A stretch of 64,000 nucleotides of DNA from Streptococcus suis (GTDB lineage Bacteria; Bacillota; Bacilli; Lactobacillales; Streptococcaceae), in the NCBI RefSeq assembly GCF_017601095.1, contig NZ_JAGFUX010000008.1:1-64000 (forward strand). The letters run 5' to 3'. Every line of letters begins with the position of its first letter. Within the stretch, counting starts at the first letter, position 1. The translations under genes were made by a program, and so were the position numbers. Shown here piece by piece: positions 1 to 7,967 of this stretch. The notes below the pieces were generated by a model that saw only the letters and a list, made by a program, of their open reading frames with translations, had not been told where the DNA came from and did no database searches.

Positions 1-264
1 ACTTGTGTCTATGATGCGTTGAAAGAAAGTCTCAAAAAAGTAGATAGAAAAGCAATCGCTAAACACATGGCAGAGCTGGAAGCCTTGATTGATGTCGCAG
101 AGAATAAAGAGGAATTTCAAAACTTTTTTGAGAAAAAGTATAGTCTCAAATTCCCTGATTTGAAGGATTGTATATATCAGAAGAAAAAAGAATTATCTGA
201 TTTTGATAAGAAACTCTGGATAGCCATGCACTATAATCCTAGAGAAGATAAGGGGGAAGAATAA
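1..264 (+). CDS. Unidentified protein, 5' end outside the window
   Basis: The reading frame is open from base 1 (T-C-V-Y-D-A before a TTG at 19), so this is most likely the C-terminal part of a longer gene rather than an 81-residue protein. The visible part is charged, helical and lysine/glutamate rich, ending in KGEE. Its stop overlaps the next start by one base, so the first three genes look like one operon. I do not recognise the family. Confidence 0.6.
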   Translation, partial: TCVYDALKESLKKVDRKAIAKHMAELEALIDVAENKEEFQNFFEKKYSLKFPDLKDCIYQKKKELSDFDKKLWIAMHYNPREDKGEE

Positions 265-551
265 TGACAACATGGTATGATTACATGGTAAGAGCCAGCA
301 AACATGCTGGAAGTGATGGCGATTTATGGTTTCGTTACCTTTATAAGGTTATTCAAGACGAAGAGACCAAGCTGACAGCTGAAGATGTTGAACAGTTATT
401 AAAAAATCCTACCCTGTCACCTTTTCAAAAGACAACCCTTCAAGATGCCTTAACAGACGGTACGCATACAAGGGAACACGTCTTACAAGCCAATCGTAAG
501 AGCCAACCAAAAGATATTCTGAAGCTGTTTAGAGAGGGGAATTATGGATAA
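264..551 (+). CDS. Hypothetical protein, middle gene of a three-gene operon
   Basis: A 95-residue soluble, mostly helical protein with no signal peptide or membrane segment. The ATG overlaps the previous stop (TAATG) and the 3' end overlaps the next gene by 8 bases, so all three are probably translationally coupled. The position beside a nucleotidyltransferase-like gene would suit a partner or antitoxin role, but nothing in the sequence shows this. Family not recognised. Confidence 0.6.
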   Translation: MTTWYDYMVRASKHAGSDGDLWFRYLYKVIQDEETKLTAEDVEQLLKNPTLSPFQKTTLQDALTDGTHTREHVLQANRKSQPKDILKLFREGNYG

Positions 552-1092
552 GAAAGTTTTATTTGAAGCTCTCAACACAGAATTATCCAAGGAAAATATA
601 GACCTTGAAATCATTTGTGTTGGTGGTTTTGTCCTTGAGTATTATAATCTTCGAGGAACACAGGATGTCGATGCTTTTTATCAAGAAGATGCTAAAATCA
701 GAAGTATTATTGCAAAAGTTGGTGATGATTTTGGTGTGAATGAACCTGATGAATTATGGCTGAACAACAATGTTGCAAATTTGAATAAAATACCGCCACG
801 GTCTATTTGTGAGAAGGCATTTAACTATTCAAATCTAACGATTCTTGTATCACCACTATCTTACATTCTCGGAATGAAGCTAGAAAGTGGACGAGATAGG
901 GATAGACAAGATGCTGGGGAAATTATTAAACTAGTGAAAATTCGTTCTATAAAAGATGTTATCAATAAACTCAAAGAATACGGATTTCAACCTGATATTT
1001 CAATGGTTTTAGAAGTGTTTGAAATAGCCTATGGTATGGAATGGTTGGCAGAGTATATGACCGAACATCCAGAAGAATTTAGACATTATTAA
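544..1092 (+). CDS. Nucleotidyltransferase-like protein (DUF6036/AbiEii-like fold)
   Basis: A 182-residue protein with the signature of the nucleotidyltransferase superfamily: a GG pair at residues 27-28 followed by T39, D41 and D43, which resembles the metal-binding GG...TxDxD arrangement of MNT/AbiEii-type enzymes. The C-terminal half is helical (PLSYILGMKLESGRDRDRQD resembles the helical part of DUF6036 proteins). Relatives include minimal nucleotidyltransferases in toxin-antitoxin pairs and uncharacterised proteins. Substrate unknown. It is the last gene of the operon and is followed by a terminator-like hairpin. Confidence 0.6.
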   Translation: MDKKVLFEALNTELSKENIDLEIICVGGFVLEYYNLRGTQDVDAFYQEDAKIRSIIAKVGDDFGVNEPDELWLNNNVANLNKIPPRSICEKAFNYSNLTILVSPLSYILGMKLESGRDRDRQDAGEIIKLVKIRSIKDVINKLKEYGFQPDISMVLEVFEIAYGMEWLAEYMTEHPEEFRHY

Positions 1093-1124
1093 AAGACGAT
1101 TTCTGCTTGGAAGTCGCCTTTTTT
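1091..1124 (+). terminator. Intrinsic terminator after the first operon
   Basis: The arms AAAGACGATTTC and GAAGTCGCCTTT pair with one mismatch and one wobble around a short loop, and a run of six T follows. It lies directly after the stop at 1092. Confidence 0.6.
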
Positions 1125-1140
1125 AATATTATCGGAAATA

Positions 1141-1941
1141 CTATATCTTGTGATTGGTGTAAACTGGTATATAGTTCCCTTTTTTTTTATCATTTTTCAT
1201 TTCTCCGTGTTGAAAATGTATTACCTTACCGTCCAAGACATAGAGGCCACTCAGCCGATTGTCTGCAATTGCTTGGTGAAAGGTCGGTAAATCCATGGCC
1301 AAACCAGCTGTTGCCCAGACATCGGCTCTGGTCAAGCCTATATCGATAATGGTCAGCTGTTCAATAGGACTCTTGCCTACAATGTGACTGCCCCGCTTGC
1401 TATAACCAGAAGTCGCAATGGCCCCAGTTTTTATGCTTAGCTTGGCGATCAAGGCTTGCAAATCGTGTGGATTCTCAATTCCGACCTTCCAAGTAAACTG
1501 ACTAGTTGGCTTGGTCGCAAACTGCATATCTCCTCCACCATTCAGGCTGACTGCTTCGATAGCTGGGTTAGCAAGATAGGGTTTTAGGAGCTGATGGAAA
1601 ATCCTCTCAACCACCCAACCCTTGACCAAACCGGTCGGATCATAAACTCCTTTATAGTAGGGATCAAAAGCTCCCTTTGTTTCCTTGACGGCAACAGAGA
1701 CCAAGGCATAGACCTCTTGAAACTCAGGATCCAACAGAATGGACTGGTCACCTGCCTGGTATCGGGAAACCAGAGAAGTCTCACGAAAGGCAGAAAATTT
1801 TTCTTCCAAGCGCTCCAATTCCAAGGCGATTTTAGGACTGATTTCTTCCATATATGCTGTCAATTCCATCCTGTCTTCTCCAACCATGCTGATGGTAAAC
1901 GGAAGGGTCATGGCTTCCAGCGTTTTTCTAACAATCTCCAT
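1141..1941 (-). CDS. apbE: FAD:protein FMN transferase (ApbE family)
   Basis: A 266-residue protein of the ApbE family, which moves FMN from FAD onto a threonine or serine of a target protein in a Mg-dependent reaction. Family features visible are GGGDMQFA (nucleotide binding), TGAIATSGYSKRG, and ADVWATA near residue 215, matching the metal-site D-x-(W)-A-T-A. No signal peptide or lipobox is present, unlike many secreted ApbE proteins, so it may act before export of its target. The start codon overlaps the stop of the FMN-binding gene (TAATG), making that protein the obvious substrate. Confidence 0.85.
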   Translation of the reverse strand: MEIVRKTLEAMTLPFTISMVGEDRMELTAYMEEISPKIALELERLEEKFSAFRETSLVSRYQAGDQSILLDPEFQEVYALVSVAVKETKGAFDPYYKGVYDPTGLVKGWVVERIFHQLLKPYLANPAIEAVSLNGGGDMQFATKPTSQFTWKVGIENPHDLQALIAKLSIKTGAIATSGYSKRGSHIVGKSPIEQLTIIDIGLTRADVWATAGLAMDLPTFHQAIADNRLSGLYVLDGKVIHFQHGEMKNDKKKGNYIPVYTNHKI

Positions 1942-2423
1942 TAGGCTGTGGCTTGATCCAAGGCATCTTGAAGGGAGCCTGTAAAGCCTTTGAAAGCTTC
2001 AGTTGCACCTGAAATAGCATTGACATCTGCTGATTGAGATTCCAAGGCCTCTGCTTCATAGGTTGGGAGGGCACCTGCATTGATAGACTCTGAAGTTGGG
2101 TTATCACTTGGGTATGCCAAGATCGTGATATCCATCATCACACCACCAGATACAGTAATTTGAACTTGGTAATCACCACGATCAGTTGAAGTTACTGCAC
2201 CCGTGTAAGTGCCGTCTGTCATACTGCCATTGCTTTCAGCCGAAGCACTGCTACTGGTTGCGGATGTGCTTGATGCAGTTGGTGTTGAAGAGCTTGCTTG
2301 CTGACTGACATTTGTGTCTGTTGCCTCTTGACTATTTGACTGGAAAAATAGTAAAAATCCACTATATGCTGCTGTAACAAGTGCCACAAAAGAGAGGACA
2401 AGGGCTGTGATTTTTTTCTTCAT
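1941..2423 (-). CDS. Membrane-anchored FMN-binding domain protein
   Basis: A 160-residue protein with an N-terminal membrane anchor (about residues 6-27), a Ser/Thr/Ala-rich linker (about 30-70) and a C-terminal FMN-binding domain. The NAISGAT segment near residue 138 matches the covalent flavinylation motif Dxx(S/T)GAT except that Asn replaces Asp. In this family the final Thr carries FMN attached by ApbE, and such proteins serve extracytoplasmic electron transfer. RBS GAGGT lies upstream of the ATG, and a promoter at 2489-2518 reads into it. Confidence 0.8.
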   Translation of the reverse strand: MKKKITALVLSFVALVTAAYSGFLLFFQSNSQEATDTNVSQQASSSTPTASSTSATSSSASAESNGSMTDGTYTGAVTSTDRGDYQVQITVSGGVMMDITILAYPSDNPTSESINAGALPTYEAEALESQSADVNAISGATEAFKGFTGSLQDALDQATA

Positions 2424-2488
2424 GTTCTACCTCATTTCTTTATTGAAAATCACTGTTTTTTCACTATATTTTCAAACAATAATTTACA

Positions 2489-2518
2489 ATTATAGCATGC
2501 TCGAAGTTTGTAAGGCAA
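2489..2518 (-). promoter_or_regulatory. Promoter of the FMN-binding/apbE pair
   Basis: On the minus strand TTGCCT (2513-2518) and TATAAT (2489-2494) are separated by 18 bp, about 65 bp before the ATG of the FMN-binding gene. Confidence 0.6.
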
Positions 2519-2570
2519 GTCAGAAACCTCCAATTGTAGCTATTTTAAAAATGTTTTAAGAAAGGTTTAA

Positions 2571-2594
2571 GAAAAGGACCAGCTACCTGGTCCT
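2571..2594 (-). terminator. Terminator after the polA operon
   Basis: On the minus strand AGGACCAG, loop GTAG, CTGGTCCT is a perfect 8-bp stem followed by TTTTC. It begins just after the stop of the CoA-binding protein gene. Confidence 0.85.
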
Positions 2595-2601
2595 AACTAT
2601 C

Positions 2602-3051
2602 TCATTTGCTTGAATCATTTGCTTTCAGCATATCAAGGTACTCAATCTTAATACACTTATTCATGACAATGTCATTGCGACCGGCCTGGCGCAAGAGCTC
2701 TTCTGCTTCTTGGCTTTCCAAACCAAGTTGTGCCCAAAAAATCTTAGCTTCTGTTTGAACAAACTCACGCGCCACATCTGCCAGAAACTCAGAGCGGCGG
2801 AAGACATCGACAATATCGATAGGCTGGTCAATGTCCAAAAGGCTAGCATAGACCTTTTCTCCGAGTATGGTTTCACCTTCTGCTCTTGGATTGACTGGGA
2901 TAATCTGATATCCCGCTTCTTGCATAAGCTTAGACACGCGATAGGCAGCTGTTTCTTCACGGCTGGAAAGTCCTACTACGGCAATCGTTTTTGCTACTTT
3001 CAGATAATCGAAAATAACTTCTTGACTGGGATTTTGAAATGAATAGGTCAT
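2602..3051 (-). CDS. CoA-binding (Rossmann) domain protein, YccU-like
   Basis: A 149-residue single-domain protein of the CoA_binding family. The N-terminal segment IAVVGLSSREETAAYRVS contains the nucleotide-binding glycine turn, followed by IIPVNPRAE and IDIVDVFRRSE, which are typical of YccU-like proteins. These relate to the CoA-binding part of succinyl-CoA synthetase, but their cellular role is not settled. RBS GGGAGG precedes the ATG. It is the last gene of the polA-led cluster. Confidence 0.75.
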   Translation of the reverse strand: MTYSFQNPSQEVIFDYLKVAKTIAVVGLSSREETAAYRVSKLMQEAGYQIIPVNPRAEGETILGEKVYASLLDIDQPIDIVDVFRRSEFLADVAREFVQTEAKIFWAQLGLESQEAEELLRQAGRNDIVMNKCIKIEYLDMLKANDSSK

Positions 3052-3062
3052 AGGTTCCTCCC

Positions 3063-3329
3063 TTAGGATACATCAAATCGAAATACAAATAGAAATAAGA
3101 CAAGAGCTAGGATGGCAACCAATCGAATGGTCTTTTCTTCTCTCTCTGTCAATCGTGTCCGATTGGGCATTTTTGGAAAAGCCAATATCAACATGGCATA
3201 AGAGGCACAGCCGAGGTTTGCCAAATAATTGATCTTGGTTAACCAAGCTAGAATCATTCCTAGCAAACAAGATGCAAAGCCCAACCACCACTGTTCTCCA
3301 AAGGTTCTTGACTTCAACCAGTTCATCAT
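3063..3329 (-). CDS. Small membrane protein
   Basis: An 88-residue protein with three predicted hydrophobic segments (about residues 12-28, 33-50 and 68-84) and a charged loop with RLTEREEKT between the second and third. RBS AGGAG lies 7 bases before the ATG. It sits between a lipoprotein gene and a CoA-binding protein gene with short gaps, so it is probably cotranscribed with polA. Function unknown. Confidence 0.65.
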   Translation of the reverse strand: MMNWLKSRTFGEQWWLGFASCLLGMILAWLTKINYLANLGCASYAMLILAFPKMPNRTRLTEREEKTIRLVAILALVLFLFVFRFDVS

Positions 3330-3356
3330 CAGTTTACTCCTATTGGTTTTCAGGTC

Positions 3357-4112
3357 TTATTTTTTTGAAACTTGATACAGAACGTCCTTGAGTTGTCCGA
3401 TCGTCTTCTTCAAGACAGCTCGATCGCTATCATAGACGGCTTCCAATGGATAGACAACAGTCCCCACCACAACGGAATCATCGTATCCACCAGTATTTTC
3501 CAAACGGTAGAAGGTGATTCGGCCCATTTTCTTATCGGCTAAAATCTGCCGCCCTACCTTCCATTCCTGTCCTTGAATGGTTACAGTGCCAGTCTCTGTG
3601 AAGGTATGGTTAGTTTCCGTCATACGAGCAGCCCACTGGTCGTCTGTCATAATGGTTCCACCATCTAAAGGAGAAGTCTGAAAGGCATTCAGGGTATAAA
3701 GCTGGATGATAAATTGGTTTTGACCATCCTTGACATCATAGACTGCTGCCAAAGTTTCATCTTCCGTATTTTCCTGACTAATCGTCCAGGTAGAAGGTAC
3801 ATCATAGTAACGGTAATGGTAGATAATTTCACCATTTGCATCCTTTTCTGCTACCCAGTTATTGGCTGAAAGAAGCTTGTGCCCTTTTTGGGTTTGGTCT
3901 GCAGGGGGATTGGTATTGACCACTTGGTATTCTGCATTGGCAAGAGCATCAAAAGTTTCATTAGTTGTATCTTTCTTTTCTTCCAAAATCGGCAAAGTAG
4001 TGGATAGGGCTTCGCTGCTTGAGCTAGTTGTCCCATCTGTTGCTTGGTCCGTTGATCCACATGCAGCCAAGAGGAGACTAGTCATTCCTAGGGCTAAAAT
4101 CGTTTTTTTCAT
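3357..4112 (-). CDS. Putative lipoprotein
   Basis: 251 residues from the ATG at 4112, chosen because AGGAG lies 5-6 bases upstream, whereas an in-frame ATG 24 bases earlier has none. The N-terminus MKKTILALGMTSLLLAACGS is a classic lipoprotein signal with lipobox LAAC. A Ser/Thr-rich linker is followed by a globular domain rich in aromatic beta strands. I do not recognise the domain. It lies 34 bp after polA, which suggests readthrough transcription. Confidence 0.75.
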   Translation of the reverse strand: MKKTILALGMTSLLLAACGSTDQATDGTTSSSSEALSTTLPILEEKKDTTNETFDALANAEYQVVNTNPPADQTQKGHKLLSANNWVAEKDANGEIIYHYRYYDVPSTWTISQENTEDETLAAVYDVKDGQNQFIIQLYTLNAFQTSPLDGGTIMTDDQWAARMTETNHTFTETGTVTIQGQEWKVGRQILADKKMGRITFYRLENTGGYDDSVVVGTVVYPLEAVYDSDRAVLKKTIGQLKDVLYQVSKK

Positions 4113-4146
4113 GGAACTCCTTTCTTTTTCTTCCATTGTTCAGTGA

Positions 4147-6783
4147 CTATTTGGCTTCATACCAAGTCTCACCTGCATTTTCATCCGCAATCAGCGGGAC
4201 AGACAGGGCGATGGCTGATTCCATGGTTTCTTTTACTAGTTTTTTTACAGTTTCCAATTCTGCTGTCGGTACTTCTAAAACAATCTCATCGTGCACCTGC
4301 AAAAGCATACGTGTCGACAAGCCTGCTTCTTCAATCGCCTTATCCAAGTTGATCATGGCTACCTTGAGAATATCTGCAGCCGAACCCTGAATAGGAGAGT
4401 TGATGGCAGTCCGTTCCGCAAAATTACGCACATTGAAGTTTCGTGAGTTAATCTCTGGTAATTCTCTGCGGCGCTTGTAGATGGTTTCTACAAAGCCCTT
4501 ATCTCTGGCTTCACGGACAATGGTTTCCATGTAGTTCTTGATACCTGGGAATCGTTCAAAATAGGTATCAATATAGTCCTTGGCTTCCTTACGAGTAATG
4601 CCCAAGTTGTTGGACAAGCCAAAGTCGGAAATGCCGTAAACCACTCCAAAGTTGACTGCCTTGGCATTGCGGCGGTCATTAGCTGTCACATCTTCAGCCT
4701 TTTCAATGCCAAAGACCCGCATGGCAGTCGAGGTATGGATGTCTACGCCCTTCTGGAAGGCTTCAATCAGGTGCTGGTCTTGGGAGATATGGGCCAAGAC
4801 GCGCAATTCAATCTGTGAGTAATCCGATGCCAAGAGTACACTGTTCTCAAGCGACGGCACAAAAGCCTTACGAATCAAGCGACCTTGTTCTAGACGGACA
4901 GGGATATTTTGCAGGTTTGGATCTGTTGAGGACAGACGACCGGTCTGGGTTAAATCCTGTACATAACGAGTATGGATCTTTCCGTCTTCTAAAATCGCAT
5001 CCTGCAAGCCGATGACATAAGTTGACTGGAGCTTGGTAATCTGACGGTAGTCCAAAATCTTGGAAACAACTGGGGCAATTGGGGCCAAGCGTTCTAGGAC
5101 GTCTACTGCAGTTGAGTAGCCTGTCTTGGTTTTCTTGGTGTATTCCAAAGGCAAGCCCATGTCTTCAAAGAGGATGGTGCCAAGTTGTTTTGGCGAGTTG
5201 ATATTGAATTCCTGACCTGCCAGCTCGAAAATTTCCTTGGTCAGCTGTTCAATCAAAACTTCATTTTCAGCCTGCATGGTTTGTAAAGTTTCTTTTTGAA
5301 CCTTAATCCCTGTGATTTCCATCTTGGCTAGGACATTGGCCAAAGGCAATTCCATATCAAAGAGCAATGAAACCTGCTGGTTTTCTTCCAATTTTTCGAG
5401 CATGACTGCTTCTGTTTCAATAAGAACTTGAAGTTTGTTGGCAAGATGCGGGAAGAAATCTGCCCGCTCTGGAAGAGCCAGTTTTGCCCCCTTGCCATAG
5501 ATTACTTCATCTGGTACCACACGGGTCTGACCATAGAGGTTGGCAATGGTGGTAATGGCATTGTCCTCGACTGTTGACAGGAGGTATTTGGCCAGACGGC
5601 TGTCAAAGCTAGCTAATGACAAGTCAATGCCCTGACGGGCTAGGAGAACTTTTCCACGCTTGAAATCATAAGTTTTGATAGTATTGTTTTCCAAGAACTG
5701 GCGTAAGATTGGGCTGTCGAGGAGTTCTGGTCCCCCAACATAAATCTGCTCCTTGTCACCCCATACAAGCCCCACCAAGTCTTCTCGGTGGTAGTTTTCA
5801 CCCAAGATTTCAAAATAGAAAAATTGATCTGCATGCAGCATGCCCTCTGTCAGTTCGGTAACTGTTTGGAACTCGACTGCAGGAAGTTCTTCCTCAGCGC
5901 TAGTTCCCAATTGAGCTCGCAACTGCTTGAAGCCCATGTCATCGTAGAATTGTCCTAGTTCTTCGACTTTTGGTCCCTCGTAGATAAGGTCATCCAGTCC
6001 TATTTCGATTGGAGCATTGGTGTCAATGGTGGCAAGGGTGCGTGACAAAAAGGCTTGTTCCTTGTCAGCAATCAGGTTTTCCTTCATCTTGGACGCCTTC
6101 ATGCTATCGATGTTTTCGTAAATACCATCCAAAGAACCAAATTCTGTTAGAAGTTTGAGGCCTGTTTTTTCACCGATTTTGGTCACGCCAGGTATGTTAT
6201 CGGACTTATCTCCCATCAATGCCTTGAGGTCAATAAACTGAGTGGGTGTGATACCCATTTTTTCCATGAGGTAGGCTGGGGTAAATTCTTCGAATTCAGC
6301 AACGCCTTTTTTGGAAATCTCAACTACGGTGTTTTCGTCTGTCAGCTGGATCAAGTCCTTATCACCGCTGACAATGGTTACATCGAAAGGAATGTCTGTC
6401 CGCTCTGCCATTTTGTCCAAGGTACCGATAATATCGTCTGCCTCGTACTGCGCCAGCTCATAGTGCTTAACCCCCATGGCATCTAACATCTGACGGATAA
6501 AAGGGAACTGCTCGCGGAATTCGTCTGGAGTCTTGGCCCGGCCCGCCTTGTAATCAGCGTACATCTCCGTACGGAAGGTGGTCTTTCCAGCATCAAAAGC
6601 CACGAGAATGTGGGTCGGCTCAATCCGCTTCATCATGTGGTCCAACATGAGATTGAAGCCGTAAATGGCATTGGTATGTAGACCATTGGCATTCTTGAAA
6701 CGGTCGATTTGATTATAAAGTGCAAAGAAAGCACGGAAGGCTACAGAAGAGCCGTCGATAAGAAGTAATCTATTTTTTTTCAT
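4147..6783 (-). CDS. polA: DNA polymerase I
   Basis: Full length at 878 residues. The N-terminal 5'-3' exonuclease (about 1-290) shows LLIDGSSVAFRAFFAL, YEADDIIGTL and SGDKDLIQL. The polymerase domain carries motif A DYSQIELR, motif B RRNAKAVNFGVVYGIS and motif C QVHDEIVLEVP. In the middle domain (about 300-480) the DxE exonuclease signature is missing (FYFEILGEN at the expected place), so proofreading is probably absent, as in pneumococcal PolA. It acts in Okazaki fragment processing and repair. The start follows a promoter at 6790-6818. Confidence 0.97.
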   Translation of the reverse strand: MKKNRLLLIDGSSVAFRAFFALYNQIDRFKNANGLHTNAIYGFNLMLDHMMKRIEPTHILVAFDAGKTTFRTEMYADYKAGRAKTPDEFREQFPFIRQMLDAMGVKHYELAQYEADDIIGTLDKMAERTDIPFDVTIVSGDKDLIQLTDENTVVEISKKGVAEFEEFTPAYLMEKMGITPTQFIDLKALMGDKSDNIPGVTKIGEKTGLKLLTEFGSLDGIYENIDSMKASKMKENLIADKEQAFLSRTLATIDTNAPIEIGLDDLIYEGPKVEELGQFYDDMGFKQLRAQLGTSAEEELPAVEFQTVTELTEGMLHADQFFYFEILGENYHREDLVGLVWGDKEQIYVGGPELLDSPILRQFLENNTIKTYDFKRGKVLLARQGIDLSLASFDSRLAKYLLSTVEDNAITTIANLYGQTRVVPDEVIYGKGAKLALPERADFFPHLANKLQVLIETEAVMLEKLEENQQVSLLFDMELPLANVLAKMEITGIKVQKETLQTMQAENEVLIEQLTKEIFELAGQEFNINSPKQLGTILFEDMGLPLEYTKKTKTGYSTAVDVLERLAPIAPVVSKILDYRQITKLQSTYVIGLQDAILEDGKIHTRYVQDLTQTGRLSSTDPNLQNIPVRLEQGRLIRKAFVPSLENSVLLASDYSQIELRVLAHISQDQHLIEAFQKGVDIHTSTAMRVFGIEKAEDVTANDRRNAKAVNFGVVYGISDFGLSNNLGITRKEAKDYIDTYFERFPGIKNYMETIVREARDKGFVETIYKRRRELPEINSRNFNVRNFAERTAINSPIQGSAADILKVAMINLDKAIEEAGLSTRMLLQVHDEIVLEVPTAELETVKKLVKETMESAIALSVPLIADENAGETWYEAK

Positions 6784-6789
6784 AGGTCT

Positions 6790-6818
6790 ATTATAATTGA
6801 TACATACTGTTTAATCAA
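6790..6818 (-). promoter_or_regulatory. polA promoter
   Basis: Minus-strand TTGATT (6813-6818), 17 bp, TATAAT (6790-6795), with the ATG at 6783. The short leader (about 0-5 nt from the expected start site) means the transcript may be nearly leaderless. No Shine-Dalgarno sequence is obvious. Confidence 0.65.
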
Positions 6819-6919
6819 GTTATGCCCCTATAAGTCAATAAAATCAACGTTTTAGAGAAATTCAACATTCCGAAATAACCTGTTCTAAAACGGTCAAGGG
6901 GTAGTAAAAATCACAAAAA

Positions 6920-6932
6920 GGGTAGTATTTTT
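6920..6932 (+). repeat. Left attachment site core (GGGTAGTATTTTT)
   Basis: The 13-bp sequence is repeated in the same orientation at 42582-42594, directly after the integrase stop. A second partial copy, GGGGTAGTAAAAA, lies 22 bp to the left at 6898-6910, so the exact crossover is not certain. Confidence 0.7.
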
Positions 6933-6956
6933 CGACAGGCAAGATGAATTTATAAA
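6931..6956 (-). repeat. Copy 1 of the TAAATTCATCTTGCCTG repeat
   Basis: Read on the minus strand this is TAAATTCATCTTGCCTGTCG plus flanks. It matches the repeats at 37364-37390 and 41338-41364 except for T in place of C in CTGYCGAA. It directly abuts the left attachment core. Confidence 0.7.
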
Positions 6957-6961
6957 ACAGC

Positions 6962-6984
6962 ACCTTTATTAAAGGTCTTTTTTT
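6962..6984 (+). terminator. Rightward terminator just inside the left prophage end
   Basis: ACCTTT-ATT-AAAGGT followed by C and seven T. No + strand gene precedes it in the lysogen. In the excised circle, attP joins the end of the integrase gene to this site, so it would be the integrase terminator. Confidence 0.65.
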
Positions 6985-7131
6985 ATTCCCCAAAAACGGC
7001 ATTTTTTGAAATTATCTAACTCCCTAATTGATTTTCTGTATTTTACTTTTTCCAACTGTATCTTGAGCTAAGAGACCCTAAATCAAAACAGGGTTTTTCG
7101 CATGTCTGCAAAACGGCAATTTTCGTCAAAC

Positions 7132-7156
7132 AAAAAAGCCCAGCAAACGCTGGGCT
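7132..7156 (-). terminator. Terminator of the lysis module
   Basis: Minus-strand AGCCCAGC, loop GTTT, GCTGGGCT, then six T: a perfect 8-bp stem just downstream of the endolysin stop and the natural end of the late transcript. Confidence 0.9.
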
Positions 7157-7162
7157 GAAAAT

Positions 7163-7867
7163 CTATTTAAATGTTCCCCAAGCAGGGCCAAAGCGAACAC
7201 CGTTCCGAGTCACGCCAGTTGCAATGTAATTACGCTTGCCAGAGCTAGCACCAATGTAGCTAATCCAGACATAGCCATCAACATCTACGATAACACGGTC
7301 ATACTTGATAGCCTGGCCTTGGTAATACACAGCTACAGGGTCTGACTTGGTATCTGGGCTACGACGGACATTGATTGACCGCACCGTCACAGTAAATGTA
7401 CCAGACTCCGCATACTCTTTTCTAGCAACAGGCGCTACCGTGGTTGCTTTGCCAGTTTCAGGCTCAAAATTTGGCCGAAGTACGGCAACACATTGACCAA
7501 GACCTCGAGTGCGATAGCGAGCTGGCCCACCGAATGTGCCGTCCACATTTTGCTCAACGGACGTGGCTTGCCCGTTTGCGTATTCGACACAGATTCCGAT
7601 ATGCCCGTAGATGTCCGTAGACCCCCACTTCCATACTAGGGTATCTCCTGGCTGAACGCCCATCTGTGCTACTGTCCCACGTTTCCAATTCGCAGGCATG
7701 CCATTGCGAACAAAGTCAATCGCATTCCCCCAAGCTCGGTAATTCCAGTATTTACGTTGAAAATGTGTGATGAGGTCCACGCATTGGGCATTGTACATAC
7801 CATCTGTATCATAAGATTTGCCAACCGATGCACGAACATCGGCCAGGTAGGCTGATTTTGTGACCAT
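7163..7867 (-). CDS. Endolysin, CHAP domain plus PlySs2-like SH3 domain
   Basis: 234 residues from the ATG at 7867 (AGGAGG 6 bases upstream; an in-frame ATG at 7885 lies within the RBS region). The N-terminal CHAP amidase/endopeptidase has the catalytic pair C29 (NAQCVDL) and H89 (YGHIGIC). The C-terminal SH3_5 wall-binding domain (about 150-234) ends in RFGPAWGTFK and closely resembles, as I recall it, the SH3 domain of the S. suis phage lysin PlySs2, while the CHAP half differs. It hydrolyses peptidoglycan for lysis after holin action. Confidence 0.92.
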   Translation of the reverse strand: MVTKSAYLADVRASVGKSYDTDGMYNAQCVDLITHFQRKYWNYRAWGNAIDFVRNGMPANWKRGTVAQMGVQPGDTLVWKWGSTDIYGHIGICVEYANGQATSVEQNVDGTFGGPARYRTRGLGQCVAVLRPNFEPETGKATTVAPVARKEYAESGTFTVTVRSINVRRSPDTKSDPVAVYYQGQAIKYDRVIVDVDGYVWISYIGASSGKRNYIATGVTRNGVRFGPAWGTFK

Positions 7868-7868
7868 A

Positions 7869-7967
7869 CTAGTCCTCCTTTTCAAAATAGAAAGGAGCTA
7901 ACACCCAAACAAAGGGTGTTAAAGCTCCCAAGATAATGATGAGCAAAATTGCTTTGATTAATTTCAT
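7869..7967 (-). CDS. 32-residue hydrophobic peptide of the lysis module
   Basis: Begins MKLIKAILLIIILGALTPFV and ends FEKED, giving a single membrane span with charged ends. The ATG overlaps the holin stop (ATGA), and its 3' end carries the AGGAGG of the endolysin, so it is locked between the two lysis genes. It could be a second holin-like or antiholin peptide, but that is inference. Confidence 0.65.
   Translation of the reverse strand: MKLIKAILLIIILGALTPFVWVLAPFYFEKED

Noticed and set aside
1107..1349. Open frame opposite apbE
   Set aside because: Antisense to a clear family member, no RBS and no recognisable product; the same holds for the many frames opposite polA, TerL and copA.
6896..6910. 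AAGGGGTAGTA as the left att core in place of 6920-6932
   Set aside because: It matches the right end over 11 bp, but the 6920 copy matches over 13 bp and lies inside it; kept only as an uncertainty.
7073..7098. ACCCT/AGGGT hairpin with T run on the + strand
   Set aside because: Weak 5-bp stem with a long loop and no + strand gene in front; not counted as a terminator.
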